DNA of 64,000 nucleotides from Lysobacteraceae bacterium NML91-0213 (GCA_002798175.1 NWQL01000001.1:791630-855629), one strand, 5' to 3'; numbered from the stretch's first letter, positions 26,227-35,620 are shown. The notes: generated by a model not told the origin, from the letters alone. Made by a program: numbers and translations.

Positions 26227-29162
26227 GCGTCTCCTGAAGCGTCCAGCCCGAGCAGCCTGGCGACGAGCTCGGATGGAAGGGCATCGGCGCACAAGTGATC
26301 CGCCAACGCGGCGGCGTAGCGATTCCTCTCGCCCGTCGCATCCGTCGGATCGGTGGCCGCATTCGGCCACGGCTCATCTGGTAGGTCCGCTGCCGCGTTG
26401 TCGCCGTTTTCCGAAGCAGGCGTGGCGTCACCTTCGTGCGTCGACCACAGCGAGCCGCCGACCTCGAGGGTCAGTGATTCGCCGACGCCATCGTGCATCA
26501 CGCGTGGGAGGCGCCCGTCCTCCGGCACGATACCAGTCTCGATTTCATGCCCGTCGCAATCGACGATGCGGAATTCCTTGCCCGCCCAGCCCATGGATTC
26601 CGCCAGCGCATCGCTTCCGGTGACCGCGAAGCGGAGGCTCGAGACGAAGGCGTACTGCTGGTCGGGCAGCACTGGAAGCGCCGCGTCAGAGGACTCCCCA
26701 CCCCGGAACGGATGCTGGCTCGCCTTCACCGTGAACTCGCCGGGGCATTCGAACGTGATGTCACCGCCATCCAGCACCACGCGCGACTGACCCGCCTGCA
26801 GCACGATCTTCTGCTGGGCGAGGACGTCGATGCGGTCGTCGGTGGCGGTCAGGGTCACCGACTGGTCGGCGAGCACCTCGAGTTCACCGGTGTGGGCCTG
26901 AAGGCTGACGGGACCATTCGCGGCGATGGCGCGGATCGGCCCCGCGTGCGCGTAGAGCGCGGTGTGCTGGCCACTGACCGACGAAAGCGTGTGACCTGCC
27001 GCGATGTGGAGGTCGGCCTGGGCGGTGAGGTGCATCGATCCGCCCGCGAAGGCGCTGGCGCTCTTCGGGGTCACCAGTGCGATCCTTTCCGGGGATTCCG
27101 CAATGAGCCTGGCATCGGCGAAGCGCTCGACCGGGTTTTCGCCGGGCTCGCGGCTCGCTGCGGCGGGTTTCATTGCGGACTGTCCCGCCACGTCGCCACC
27201 GTAGGCGCCATCGACCCCGGGATCCACGGCTTCGCGCAGCGCGGCGAGCTGCGCGTTGGCCTCGAGCCCAGGTACGTTCTGCTGGGCCAGCGTGTCGTGC
27301 AGCGCCTCTGCGGTGCGCTCGGCGCCCCTGAGTTGCGCGACAGCCTCGGCGATGTCCATCTGCGTCGACGCGCCGTCCGGGCGGGCAGTGGTCGACAGCA
27401 GCAGGCCCTGGGCCGCGTGGACGCTCCCCCATGCGCTGGTCGCAAGCTCCACGCCCCGGCCGCGCAGGCTGCCGCGATGATGGTCGCCATGGTCGATCAG
27501 ATAGCCGAGCTCCAGCCGGCTGTCGGCGAGCGTGGTGTGCAGTCGGGTACGCAACTGCCCCGGCGTATCGTCCACCACCCATTGCTGGGTGCCACTGCCG
27601 TCATGGCTGCGTGTATGCAGCCCGCTCAGGGTCCCGGGGTGGTTGGTGCCGCCATCGGTGCCGGTCGCGAAGGGCAACGCGACCTCGCCGTTGTAGAGCT
27701 GGCCGGTGATGCGTGGCTGGTCGATATCGCCATGCAGGAATTCGACCAGGACTTCCGCGCCGATGCGCGGCAGGAAGTGGCTTCCCCAGTTCGGTCCTGC
27801 CAGCCATTCCGCAACCGGCACCCAGGTGCCGGAGGTGTGATCGCCGGGCGCATGTGCATCGGCCCGGAGTCCGCCGGGGTTGGGATGCCCGCCACGTTGC
27901 CATGCGAACTGGATGCGCACCTGGTGGTCGCGATTCGGCGTGACCGCCGCGTCCGGCAGCCCGACGACACGTGCAGTCTGCGGCCCATGCACGCGTGGCC
28001 GGTCGGCGTGCAGCGGCGCCACAGGCACCTCGACCGGCGTCGCCAGGAAGCGGTTGCGGTAGCTCCCCTGTTCGAGTCCGGGTTGGCCGAGTAGCGCGGT
28101 GATTCCCGCGCCCAGGTTGTTGGTGGCCACGTGCTCGACCGCCAGCGGCATCAGTCGGGCGCCCTCGTGCTGGGGGTGCTGGGTGATCGTGATGGGATGG
28201 CCCGCGGCGAGGAGCCGCGCGGTACCGGCACCCTCCAGCCGCCAACCCCGAAGGCGCGCGGCATCGAGGCGGAACGTCGCTTCGTCGCGGGCATCCGCGG
28301 GATCAGCGAAGCGGCCTGCGCGTGGTTGCACGAAGATCTCGAGCGCGGGGATCGCGTCGTTGTGGGCGCCGCCGGACTCACCGCTGACCGCCTCCACGCG
28401 CTCGCTGTGCCAGCTGCTGGCGATGCTGCTGTTGGGTACCAGCTCGCGTCGTTCGCCCAGTGCGGTGATCGAGTCCGCGGTCTCGCTCGCATCGGCCCGA
28501 TGGAACCGCAACGCGATGGGATCCGGCAGTTCGGCATCGGCATCGAAGATGACCAGCGCATGCGTGGCCGCGTTGCTGTCCGCGGGAACGCGCTGATCGC
28601 GCTGCGTATGTTCGTAGCGCCAGGCGAGCCCTGCCTCGGCGAGCAGGCGAACAAGGAAGTCCCAATCGGTTTCGCGGTACTGGGTGGTGACTGCGCGTGA
28701 TGGAAGCGTGCGGCCGACATCGAAGCGCCATGCCGCGCAGGCCACGTCGCCCAGCACGGCGTCGACGACGCCACGTACGTCCATGTCCTGGAAGATGCGG
28801 GCGTTACGGCGGTGGCGCAGCCATTCCGTCCACGGCGAGAGGGTCAGGCGATAGCGCGCCAGGCCGCCATCGCCGCCCAGCGGTGCGACCGCGGCGCATA
28901 CGCCGTGCCAGTCGCGCATGCCCCCGTCGGCACGTCGCAGATGCAGGGAAAGCGTTTCGCCCAACAGGGCTCCGGGGTCGATGAAAGCGGAAGTCGCGAA
29001 CACATCGATGTCGAAGCGGAACGGTGCGCAGACCGCTTCCGACCCCTGGAAGTGCTCGACGACCAGGCCATCGACCGGGGCGGTCAGCTGGATGAGGCGG
29101 GCGCGTTGCGACGGTACCGCGAGCGCGGCAAGCGCGTCGCGGGCCAGAGCGGGCATGTCCAT
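26223..29162 (-). CDS. vgrG: Type VI secretion tip protein VgrG (first copy)
   Basis: The trimeric spike at the tip of the Hcp tube. The ATG at 29162 (MDMPALARDAL) gives 979 residues; the frame runs 39 codons further upstream into tssL but with no family similarity. The N-terminal gp27-like part includes VEHFQGSEAVCAPFRFDIDV and a DWDFLVRLLAEAGL block; the gp5-like OB part has RVGAEVLVEFL-type sequence (LPRIGAEVLVEFLHGDIDQP); the C-terminal part is the DUF2345 beta-helix with a roughly 150-residue extension. It follows tssL by seven bases and overlaps the next gene by four, so tssJ-tssK-tssL-vgrG-immunity-effector reads as one operon. It presumably carries the LysM/CHAP effector. Confidence 0.94.
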   Translation of the reverse strand: MDMPALARDALAALAVPSQRARLIQLTAPVDGLVVEHFQGSEAVCAPFRFDIDVFATSAFIDPGALLGETLSLHLRRADGGMRDWHGVCAAVAPLGGDGGLARYRLTLSPWTEWLRHRRNARIFQDMDVRGVVDAVLGDVACAAWRFDVGRTLPSRAVTTQYRETDWDFLVRLLAEAGLAWRYEHTQRDQRVPADSNAATHALVIFDADAELPDPIALRFHRADASETADSITALGERRELVPNSSIASSWHSERVEAVSGESGGAHNDAIPALEIFVQPRAGRFADPADARDEATFRLDAARLRGWRLEGAGTARLLAAGHPITITQHPQHEGARLMPLAVEHVATNNLGAGITALLGQPGLEQGSYRNRFLATPVEVPVAPLHADRPRVHGPQTARVVGLPDAAVTPNRDHQVRIQFAWQRGGHPNPGGLRADAHAPGDHTSGTWVPVAEWLAGPNWGSHFLPRIGAEVLVEFLHGDIDQPRITGQLYNGEVALPFATGTDGGTNHPGTLSGLHTRSHDGSGTQQWVVDDTPGQLRTRLHTTLADSRLELGYLIDHGDHHRGSLRGRGVELATSAWGSVHAAQGLLLSTTARPDGASTQMDIAEAVAQLRGAERTAEALHDTLAQQNVPGLEANAQLAALREAVDPGVDGAYGGDVAGQSAMKPAAASREPGENPVERFADARLIAESPERIALVTPKSASAFAGGSMHLTAQADLHIAAGHTLSSVSGQHTALYAHAGPIRAIAANGPVSLQAHTGELEVLADQSVTLTATDDRIDVLAQQKIVLQAGQSRVVLDGGDITFECPGEFTVKASQHPFRGGESSDAALPVLPDQQYAFVSSLRFAVTGSDALAESMGWAGKEFRIVDCDGHEIETGIVPEDGRLPRVMHDGVGESLTLEVGGSLWSTHEGDATPASENGDNAAADLPDEPWPNAATDPTDATGERNRYAAALADHLCADALPSELVARLLGLDASGDA

Positions 29163-29169
29163 ATGGGGC

Positions 29170-29958
29170 TCACGGCAGGGTGATGGTGATATGGGCCGTG
29201 CGTTCGGGCATCTGCACGACCTGGTTGTACTGGGCGAGTTGCCGGTCGGTCTGCTGCACGGTCCATGCGCGCAGTCCAAAGAAGCCGATCAGGCCGAAGC
29301 AGGCGACGACCACCGCGGGTGCCCAGAGCGGCACCACGCGACGCAATGCATGGCGCACGTTGTCCGGTGGTGGCCAGTGCGGCGAGAAGCCGGTGCGCTT
29401 GCCCTTGAGATAGACGATCTCGTCACCCAGTCGGGCTGTGAGGTATCCCAGCTTCTCCGGGCCTTCAAGGCGGTATTTGCCTTCGAAGCCGAGCAACAGG
29501 CAGTAGTGGTAGACCTCGAGCGACGGAAGCCGCGACGCGCCCTGCGCGCGCAGTTCGTCCAGGCGGTCGAAGAAGTGCTCGCCCGCCAGGTGCTCGCCGA
29601 AAAGCCGCAGCTGTAGCGGGTTGAGCTCCCAGGTGTCGCGCAACGTCGAGGGCTGCGACAGAACGGCCTCGTCGACCGCGGCGCAGAAGGCGTACCTGGC
29701 CGCATACACGTCTTCCGATGCGATGCCGAGCCGGGCGGCACCGCGTTCGACCTGGGCCAGGAAGCGCTGGATCGACTGTACGAAGGCTTCGGTGTCCTGC
29801 GGCAGTTGCCCGCGCTTGAGCAGCACCAGCAGATAGAAGCCGTCCGACATCAGATCGAGCAGGCTGCGTGGCGTGGCCGCGGCCGGGCCGGTCGGGGGTG
29901 CAGCCTGCTGTGGCGTCAGCGACGGCATGGCGCCGGGTATGGGAGGAAGCGTGCTCAT
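29170..29958 (-). CDS. tssL: T6SS membrane complex protein TssL (IcmH/DotU family)
   Basis: Inner-membrane component that links the baseplate to the TssJM trans-envelope complex. The ATG at 29958 overlaps the tssK stop (ATGA) and gives 262 residues; the longer open frame upstream lies inside tssK. The cytoplasmic DotU domain shows LRDTWELNPLQLRLFGE, EVYHYCLLLGFEGKYR and a tail-anchor transmembrane helix near the C-terminus (LWAPAVVVACFGLIGFFGL). There is no OmpA-like peptidoglycan-binding extension, so this is the short type. In most clusters tssM follows tssL, but here vgrG takes that place. Confidence 0.93.
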   Translation of the reverse strand: MSTLPPIPGAMPSLTPQQAAPPTGPAAATPRSLLDLMSDGFYLLVLLKRGQLPQDTEAFVQSIQRFLAQVERGAARLGIASEDVYAARYAFCAAVDEAVLSQPSTLRDTWELNPLQLRLFGEHLAGEHFFDRLDELRAQGASRLPSLEVYHYCLLLGFEGKYRLEGPEKLGYLTARLGDEIVYLKGKRTGFSPHWPPPDNVRHALRRVVPLWAPAVVVACFGLIGFFGLRAWTVQQTDRQLAQYNQVVQMPERTAHITITLP

Positions 29959-31298
29959 GGCGCCACCGCGATCAGTTCGAGCTTGAGGTCCTGGATGCCC
30001 GCAGGCACGTAGATCATCATCGACTGCGCCTTGAGCATCCGTTCGTACAGCGGGCCGCGCGCCTCCACGCTGAAGTAATGGCTGCCCGGCCTGACCGGGA
30101 TCGCCGCCGGCACCTGCGCGGCATGTGCCAGCCGCACGCCGGGCAGGGCCGAGAGCACGCACTTCTCGACATCGTCCGGGGCGCCCACCTTGAACCGCAC
30201 CGGCACCGTCTGCACGAGCTCCTGCCCCGGCATGTCGGCGCCCACGCCGAGATAGAACGCGGAATGGTCATCGATACGTTGCGAGTCGATGCGGCCCAGG
30301 TGGAACGACGGTTTGACTTCCGACAGCGCGATCTGGAAGTAGCGCGCCGAGATCACCGTGTCGAGCAGTTCGCGGATGATTCCGAACAGGCGCTCGAAGC
30401 CGTCTTCCGGGTGCGCATGGTCGTAGTGGGGCAGGTCGGCGAGGCCATAGGCCTTGGTGAAGGTCAGCAGCGCACCGGCAAGGCGCAGCAGTTCCTGGTG
30501 CAGGCGTTCCGGATGGAAGTCGCCGTTGCGGAAGAAGTGCGACAGCGCGGCATAGGCGGACGACGCCGTGTGCAGCAGCCAGAACGAGGCGATGTCGCCC
30601 GAGCGGAATTCGATGATGTTCTGCGACGGTTCGCGATGCAGCCCGTACAGCGCGTCGACCTTTGCCTGGAGTGCATCCAGCAGCTGCCGCAGCTGGAGCT
30701 GCATCGGCGCGCAAGCCTGCACGTGCAGGGCCGGCGGCATGAAGCGGTCGTCGAACTCGAAACCACCCGTGGCCGTGCGCCTGACGCGTGCAACCGGCAG
30801 CGTGGTGTAGGCATCACGCGGCTGGTCGTCGGTCAGCAGGCGCACCGCCTTGCGCAGGTAGGCAAGCTCGGCGGAGGCGGCGTCGGTGTAGAGATCCGGG
30901 GTGGCGAGGTCGGCCTGCCGGTAACGCGGGGCGCGCGCACCGTTGTCGTCGTCGCCATTGCCGCAGTTGCCACCGTGATCGCGCAGCAGCGGAAGGGCGA
31001 GGTGGATCATGGTCGATTGCACGCCCGCCGGAAGCCCCGACAACGACAGCGCGTCCGGCAACTGGTCGTGCGATGGTGCGTCGTAGGTCTCGCCGTCGGC
31101 AAAGACAGCCGACAGCTCGAGTGCGCGCACGCTGCCGTTGGCCAGGCTCTGGGTGTCGAACTTCAGCCGGCGCACGCCTCATGGATACGGATGCAGGCTG
31201 CGGGCGAGATCATGGATGCGCGCTTCGTGGTAGGCATCCTGGCGCTGGAAATGCTGCGGCCGCAGGAACAGGCCTTCGCCCCAGAACACTTTCGACAT
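29955..31298 (-). pseudogene. tssK: T6SS baseplate protein TssK, interrupted by an in-frame TGA
   Basis: TssK connects the baseplate wedges (TssE, TssF, TssG) to the TssJLM membrane complex. The ATG at 31298 starts the family N-terminus MSKVFWGEGLFLRPQHFQ and the frame would give 447 residues, the usual length. Codon 40, at 31179-31181, reads TGA where the family block HPYPWGVRRL needs TGG for Trp. After it the frame continues intact to 29955 through all typical TssK blocks, for example DGFERLFGIIRELLDTVI. So one base change separates this from a normal gene. A GTG at 31175, two codons later, could restart translation and yield 406 residues lacking the shoulder domain that binds TssF and TssG. 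Sequencing error, true nonsense mutation or readthrough cannot be told apart here. Confidence 0.85.
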
Positions 31299-31451
31299 CC
31301 GGCTGACATGCGACACGCGGCAATCCTTTGGCGGGGTGGAACTCCATGCGTCTTCGCGCCGTTCCTTCGGTGCGGCATGCCGGACGCATGCATGGTGGCG
31401 CGCCTGGCGCCGGCTGCAGAGTAGCGAGCCGGCGAGGGGCGGGCAATCCCG

Positions 31452-32090
31452 TCAACGCCCCGCTGGTTGGCAACGGACCGACGCAAGGCTTGATGCCTCA
31501 CCCGGCAACCGGGTGAGCAGGGCGGCGCCCGCAGTGGTCATCGCGCAGGCATGCAGGCCGATGCGGATTCCGTCCTTGCGCGCGCTCGCGTCCTGCGGGT
31601 CGAAGGCAAACCGCCAGCGATTCGCGGCCGGCGCCTGGAACAGGGCGACCACGCCGAGAACCGCTGCCCCTTCGCCGAGACGTTCCTGCAGCACCTGGCG
31701 CTGGCCGGGTGCAACCACGACCTCGTTCACCGCGACCAGATCGTCCCCCAGCGCGGCGCGCTCCCGGCTGTCGTCGAGAAAAGCCTCGTACGGCGCCTGC
31801 TCGAAACGGCGGCTGTCGCGGAGCTGGTAGGTCTTCACCACCAGCGCAAGCCCACGCGTCCCGGTGCCGGCATTGAGGTTGTTGCCCGCCATCAGCTCCA
31901 CGGGAAGGACCTGCGGGCCCTCGGGTGCCGCTTCGCGCAGGCCCACGGTCTGCAGCGTGCGGTCGACGATTCCACCGCTGCTACTGCAGGCTGACATCAC
32001 CAGCACGATGCCGAGCGCGGCGAGCGCCGCTGGCCAACGCCTCAATGAATGGGCCGGGGGCGCGCACGTTGTGCGCAGGTTCGTATCCAT
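31452..32090 (-). CDS. tssJ: T6SS outer-membrane lipoprotein TssJ
   Basis: Anchors the TssM periplasmic domain at the outer membrane. The ATG at 32090 gives 212 residues with a lipoprotein signal ending VLVMSACSSSGG. The mature part fits TssJ: the VELMAGNNLN block near the start, the VVKTYQLRDSRRFEQAPYEAFLDD block, and DLVAVNEVVVAPGQRQVLQ. An in-frame ATG at 32102 would add four residues. The C-terminus is a little longer than usual. It is first in the minus-strand T6SS operon and diverges from the TPR lipoprotein gene across 220 bases; tssK follows after a 153-base gap without a gene. Confidence 0.88.
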   Translation of the reverse strand: MDTNLRTTCAPPAHSLRRWPAALAALGIVLVMSACSSSGGIVDRTLQTVGLREAAPEGPQVLPVELMAGNNLNAGTGTRGLALVVKTYQLRDSRRFEQAPYEAFLDDSRERAALGDDLVAVNEVVVAPGQRQVLQERLGEGAAVLGVVALFQAPAANRWRFAFDPQDASARKDGIRIGLHACAMTTAGAALLTRLPGEASSLASVRCQPAGR

Positions 32091-32170
32091 ACGAAGTTCC
32101 ATCGTCCGTTGCGAGGTCCGGCCCGCTGCCGCCGCGATGCCCACGGCGGCAGCCAGGGCGAAATCGGTGC

Positions 32171-32201
32171 TTGCATTGGGGCGCGATCTGCGGGCTACTA
32201 T
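32171..32201 (+). promoter_or_regulatory. Candidate promoter of the plus-strand T6SS operon
   Basis: TTGCAT (32171-32176) and TACTAT (32196-32201) lie in the divergent region between tssJ and the TPR lipoprotein gene. The spacer is 19 bases, two more than ideal, so the assignment is weak. I looked for a sigma-54 (-24/-12) promoter here and did not find a good one. Confidence 0.3.
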
Positions 32202-32310
32202 ACCGGCTCCCCGGGTGGGGAGAAGGAGCGGGCCGGTGGATCGGCCTGCACCACGTGGCGCACGGGACGTGCGTGCACAAGGAAAGAATCAGGATTGATT
32301 TGGGACGGTC

Positions 32311-32949
32311 ATGATGACGAGATGGAACGGTAACCGGGCCGTGCGCGGCCTGTCCGTGGTTGTTCTGGTGGCGCTGCTCGGCGCCTGTGCCTCGACCACG
32401 GGAAGCAGGAACACACCCGACTATGCGGTCCTGATGGACCAGGCCGAGAACTCGGTCAGGGCCGGGCAGGTCGACAACGCGCTGATCGCGTTCCGCGATG
32501 CCGCTGTCGCAGACCCCACGCAGAAGGATCCCTGGGTGCGCACCGCGCAGCTGGAGTTCGATCGCACGCATTACGCGCGTGCCATCGTGGCTGCCGAAGA
32601 AGCCATGCAGCGCGACCCCGACGACATCGTCGCCGACGGCATCCTGACCGTCAGCGGCTTCCGAATCGCCAATCACTCGCTGCAGCGCCTGCAGGGCCGC
32701 GGTGCACTGGCGTCGGAAACAGCTCGCCGGGAAGCCGAGACCCTGGCCAACACGCTGCGCGAAACCATGGGGCCGGCGATCCTCGCCGAACCCGAGCCTG
32801 CGCGCACGTCGCGTCGCAGCGCACGTACCTCCACGCCGCGAAGCCAGCCCGCTGCAAGCGCGCCGGCAGCCGAGGAGCGTGCACCCGCCACGCCTGCACC
32901 GGCACCCCGCAGCGGCGCCGACCCGTTCAAGAACATTGGCGGAAACTGA
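32311..32949 (+). CDS. TPR-type lipoprotein of the T6SS operon
   Basis: 212 residues with a lipoprotein signal, lipobox LGAC at about residue 26. The middle (about 40-130) has tetratricopeptide-like helices (QAENSVRAGQVDNALIAFRDA and HYARAIVAAEEAMQRDPDD), followed by a Pro/Ala/Ser-rich linker and the end GADPFKNIGGN. Similar TPR lipoproteins are found at the start of several T6SS clusters and are thought to help assemble or localise the trans-envelope complex, but their role is not settled. It lies 40 bases before tssB and is probably the first gene of the sheath-baseplate operon. Confidence 0.8.
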   Translation: MMTRWNGNRAVRGLSVVVLVALLGACASTTGSRNTPDYAVLMDQAENSVRAGQVDNALIAFRDAAVADPTQKDPWVRTAQLEFDRTHYARAIVAAEEAMQRDPDDIVADGILTVSGFRIANHSLQRLQGRGALASETARREAETLANTLRETMGPAILAEPEPARTSRRSARTSTPRSQPAASAPAAEERAPATPAPAPRSGADPFKNIGGN

Positions 32950-32989
32950 TCGCAGACCACCGCCTCATCACATCGTCAGGAGACGAATC

Positions 32990-33502
32990 ATGTCCAAGAA
33001 GGATAGTGTCCAGAAGCGGCTGCAGAAGGTCCGGCCCCCGCGCGTCCAGCTCACCTATGACGTGGAGAAGGGTGACGCCATCGAACAGAAGGAGTTGCCG
33101 TTCGTCGTCGGCGTGCTGGGCGACTTCAGCGGCAATCCCGAACAGCCGCTGCCGCGCCTGAAGGACCGCAAGTTCGTCAACGTCGACCTCGACAACTTCG
33201 ACGAGGTAATGGAGGGCGTCGCCCCGCGCGCGACGTATCGCGTGCAGAACCGCATCAGCGACCAGGGCGGCGAGTTCGGCGTGGAGCTGACCTTCAAGTC
33301 GATCGACGATTTCCGACCGGAATCGGTGGTGCAGCAGGTCGAACCGCTGCGTCGGCTGCTCGAGTCGCGCTCCAAGCTGGCCGACCTGCGCAACAAGCTC
33401 GCCGGCAACGAGAAGCTCGAGGACATCCTCACCGACGTGCTCAACAACACCGAGCAGCTGGCCCGTCTGGGTGCCGAGAACCCGCAGGAGCAGGACGCAT
33501 GA
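32990..33502 (+). CDS. tssB: T6SS contractile sheath small subunit TssB
   Basis: Forms the sheath with TssC and pushes the Hcp tube out on contraction. The ATG at 32990, preceded by CAGGAGACG (32977-32985), gives 170 residues. Family blocks: SVQKRLQKVRPPRVQLTYDV, the ELPFVVGVLGDFSG block, LPRLKDRKFVNVDLDNFDE and the C-terminal LRNKLAGNEKLEDILTDVL, where ClpV-accessible helices reside. Length is standard. Its stop overlaps the tssC start (ATGA at 33499-33502). Confidence 0.96.
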   Translation: MSKKDSVQKRLQKVRPPRVQLTYDVEKGDAIEQKELPFVVGVLGDFSGNPEQPLPRLKDRKFVNVDLDNFDEVMEGVAPRATYRVQNRISDQGGEFGVELTFKSIDDFRPESVVQQVEPLRRLLESRSKLADLRNKLAGNEKLEDILTDVLNNTEQLARLGAENPQEQDA

Positions 33503-34989
33503 ACGCAGAGGCACTGGCCGCGCCCGCCGCGGCGACCACGACCGAGCCCGCAGGACTGCTGGATCAGATCGTCGAACAGAGCAGGGTGGCCAAGACCGAG
33601 GTCGAGCATCGGCGGGCCAAGGACATCATCTCCGAGCTTGCGCGCGAGGTCATGGACGGCACCGTCGTGGTGTCGGAGAACCTCAGCCTGACCCTCGATG
33701 CGCGCGTTGCCGAGCTCGATCGCATGATCTCCGAGCAGCTGTCCGCGGTGATGCATGCGCCGGAGTTCCAACAGCTCGAGAGCACCTGGCGCGGCCTGCA
33801 CTACCTCTGCCAGCAGACCTCGACCGGCCCGATGATCAAGGTCAAGGTGCTCAACGCACCCAAGAAGGACATCGTGCGCGACTTCAAGTCGGCGATCGAC
33901 TTCGACCAGAGCGCGCTGTTCAAGAAGGTCTACGAGGAAGAATTCGGTACCTTCGGCGGGGCGCCATTCGGTGCATTGATCGGCGACTACGCGATCGGCC
34001 GGCAGCCGGAGGACATGTACTTCATCGAGCAGATGTCGCATGTCGCCGCGGCGGCGCACGCACCGTTCATCAGCTCGGCGTCGGAGGACATGTTCGGGCT
34101 GGAGAGCTTCACCGACCTCGGCAAGCCGCGCGACCTCGCAAAGATCTTCGACACCGTCGAATATGCCAAGTGGAAATCGTTCCGTGATGCCGAGGACAGC
34201 CGCTATGTCGGCCTGACGCTGCCACGCTTCCTCGGCCGGTTGCCGTACAACCCGAAGGATGGCACCACCGTCGAGGGCTTCAACTTCGTCGAGGAGGTCG
34301 AGGCCAGCGACCACAGCAAGTATCTCTGGTGCAACACGGCGTACGCGATGGGCGCGCGCCTGACGCGTGCGTTCGAGGACTACGGCTGGTGCGCGGCGAT
34401 CCGTGGCGTGGAGGGTGGCGGCCTGGTCGAGGACCTGCCAACGCATACCTTCCGCACCGATGACGGCGAGGTCGCGCTGAAGTGCCCGACCGAGATCGCC
34501 ATTACCGATCGTCGCGAGAAGGAACTCAGCGATCTCGGCTTCATCCCGCTGGTGCACTGCAAGAACACCGACTACGCGGCCTTCTTTGGCGCGCAATCGG
34601 CGCAGAAGGCGAAGAAGTACAACACCGACGCCGCCAACGCGAATGCCATCCTCTCCGCGCAACTGCAGTACATCTTCGCGGTCTCGCGCATCGCCCACTA
34701 CCTCAAGGCGATGATGCGCGAGAAGATCGGCAGCTTCGCGTCCGTTGGCAACGTCGAGGAATTCCTCAACCGCTGGATCGCGCAGTACGTGCTGCTGGAC
34801 GACAACGCGAGCCAGGAAGCCAAGGCGCAGTACCCGTTGCGCGAGGCTTCGATCCAGGTTTCGGAAGTGCCGGGCAAGCCCGGCGTCTACCGCGCGGTGG
34901 CCTTCATCAGGCCGCATTTCCAGCTCGACGAGCTGTCGGTGTCGCTGCGGCTGGTGGCCGAACTGCCGGCCAGCGCCAAGAAGTCGTAG
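33499..34989 (+). CDS. tssC: T6SS contractile sheath large subunit TssC
   Basis: Large sheath subunit, 496 residues as usual. Clear blocks: FQQLESTWRGLHYLCQQT, SALFKKVYEEEFGTFGG, the FLGRLPYNPKDGTTVEGFNF block, CPTEIAITDRREKELSDLGF and the C-terminal PGVYRAVAFIRPHFQLDELS. The N-terminal helix region carries the segment recognised by the ClpV unfoldase in the contracted state. The start overlaps tssB by four bases, so the two partners are translated together. hcp follows after a 133-base gap. Confidence 0.97.
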   Translation: MNAEALAAPAAATTTEPAGLLDQIVEQSRVAKTEVEHRRAKDIISELAREVMDGTVVVSENLSLTLDARVAELDRMISEQLSAVMHAPEFQQLESTWRGLHYLCQQTSTGPMIKVKVLNAPKKDIVRDFKSAIDFDQSALFKKVYEEEFGTFGGAPFGALIGDYAIGRQPEDMYFIEQMSHVAAAAHAPFISSASEDMFGLESFTDLGKPRDLAKIFDTVEYAKWKSFRDAEDSRYVGLTLPRFLGRLPYNPKDGTTVEGFNFVEEVEASDHSKYLWCNTAYAMGARLTRAFEDYGWCAAIRGVEGGGLVEDLPTHTFRTDDGEVALKCPTEIAITDRREKELSDLGFIPLVHCKNTDYAAFFGAQSAQKAKKYNTDAANANAILSAQLQYIFAVSRIAHYLKAMMREKIGSFASVGNVEEFLNRWIAQYVLLDDNASQEAKAQYPLREASIQVSEVPGKPGVYRAVAFIRPHFQLDELSVSLRLVAELPASAKKS

Positions 34990-35122
34990 CGTTCTCTAGC
35001 GCCAAGGGACGGAGATCCCGCTGTCCAGCGAAGCCGCCGTCTGCCCATGGACGGTGGTCAGCCCAGCGCCGGGCACGCGCCCGGCGTCCTACTCACGGAA
35101 GAACGGAACAAGGAAACCAGGT

Positions 35123-35620
35123 ATGCAACACGCGTTCCTCAGCATCGACACGATCAAGGGCGAATCCCGCGACGACAAGCATCGCGACTGGATCGAGATC
35201 AAGTCCTTCTCCCAGGATCTGCTCCAGCCACGTTCGGCAACGGCGTCGACCTCCGGCGGTTCCACCGCCGCGCGCGTCAACCTGTCGCCGATCGAAGTCG
35301 TCAAGTCGATCGATCTCTCCACGACCGCACTCAACCAGGCGTGCGCAAACGGCACCACCTTCCCCAAGGCCCGCATCGAGTTCATGCGCGCCGACAAGGA
35401 TGGGAATGCCATCAACTACTACGCCGTCGAACTGCTCAACGTCCTGGTCCATCGCGTGACCACCACGGTCGATGACGAAGGCATGCCGCAGGAAGTGGTG
35501 CAGTTGAGCTACGGTGCCATTCGTTGGACCTACAACCAGCAGAAGCCGGAAGGCGGGGTTGGCGGCAAGACGGTGGCGCAGTGGAGCGCCATCAAGAACG
35601 TGCCCAACTACACCGCATAA
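35123..35620 (+). CDS. hcp: T6SS inner tube protein Hcp
   Basis: Forms hexameric rings that stack into the expelled tube and can carry small effectors. The ATG at 35123 gives 165 residues (MQHAFLSIDTIKGESRDD); the open frame further upstream is not conserved. Typical blocks are the IEIKSFSQDLLQP block, VVKSIDLSTTALNQACANG, the FMRADKDGNAINYYAVEL block and VQLSYGAIRWTYNQQK. It is directly followed by a terminator-like structure that would raise hcp mRNA over the baseplate genes, in line with the large Hcp demand of the system. Confidence 0.96.
   Translation: MQHAFLSIDTIKGESRDDKHRDWIEIKSFSQDLLQPRSATASTSGGSTAARVNLSPIEVVKSIDLSTTALNQACANGTTFPKARIEFMRADKDGNAINYYAVELLNVLVHRVTTTVDDEGMPQEVVQLSYGAIRWTYNQQKPEGGVGGKTVAQWSAIKNVPNYTA

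Noticed and set aside
32156..32175. Possible sigma-54 promoter before the T6SS lipoprotein gene
   Set aside because: A TTGCA is present, but no GG dinucleotide at the required -24 spacing; a sigma-70 type was kept as a weak candidate instead.
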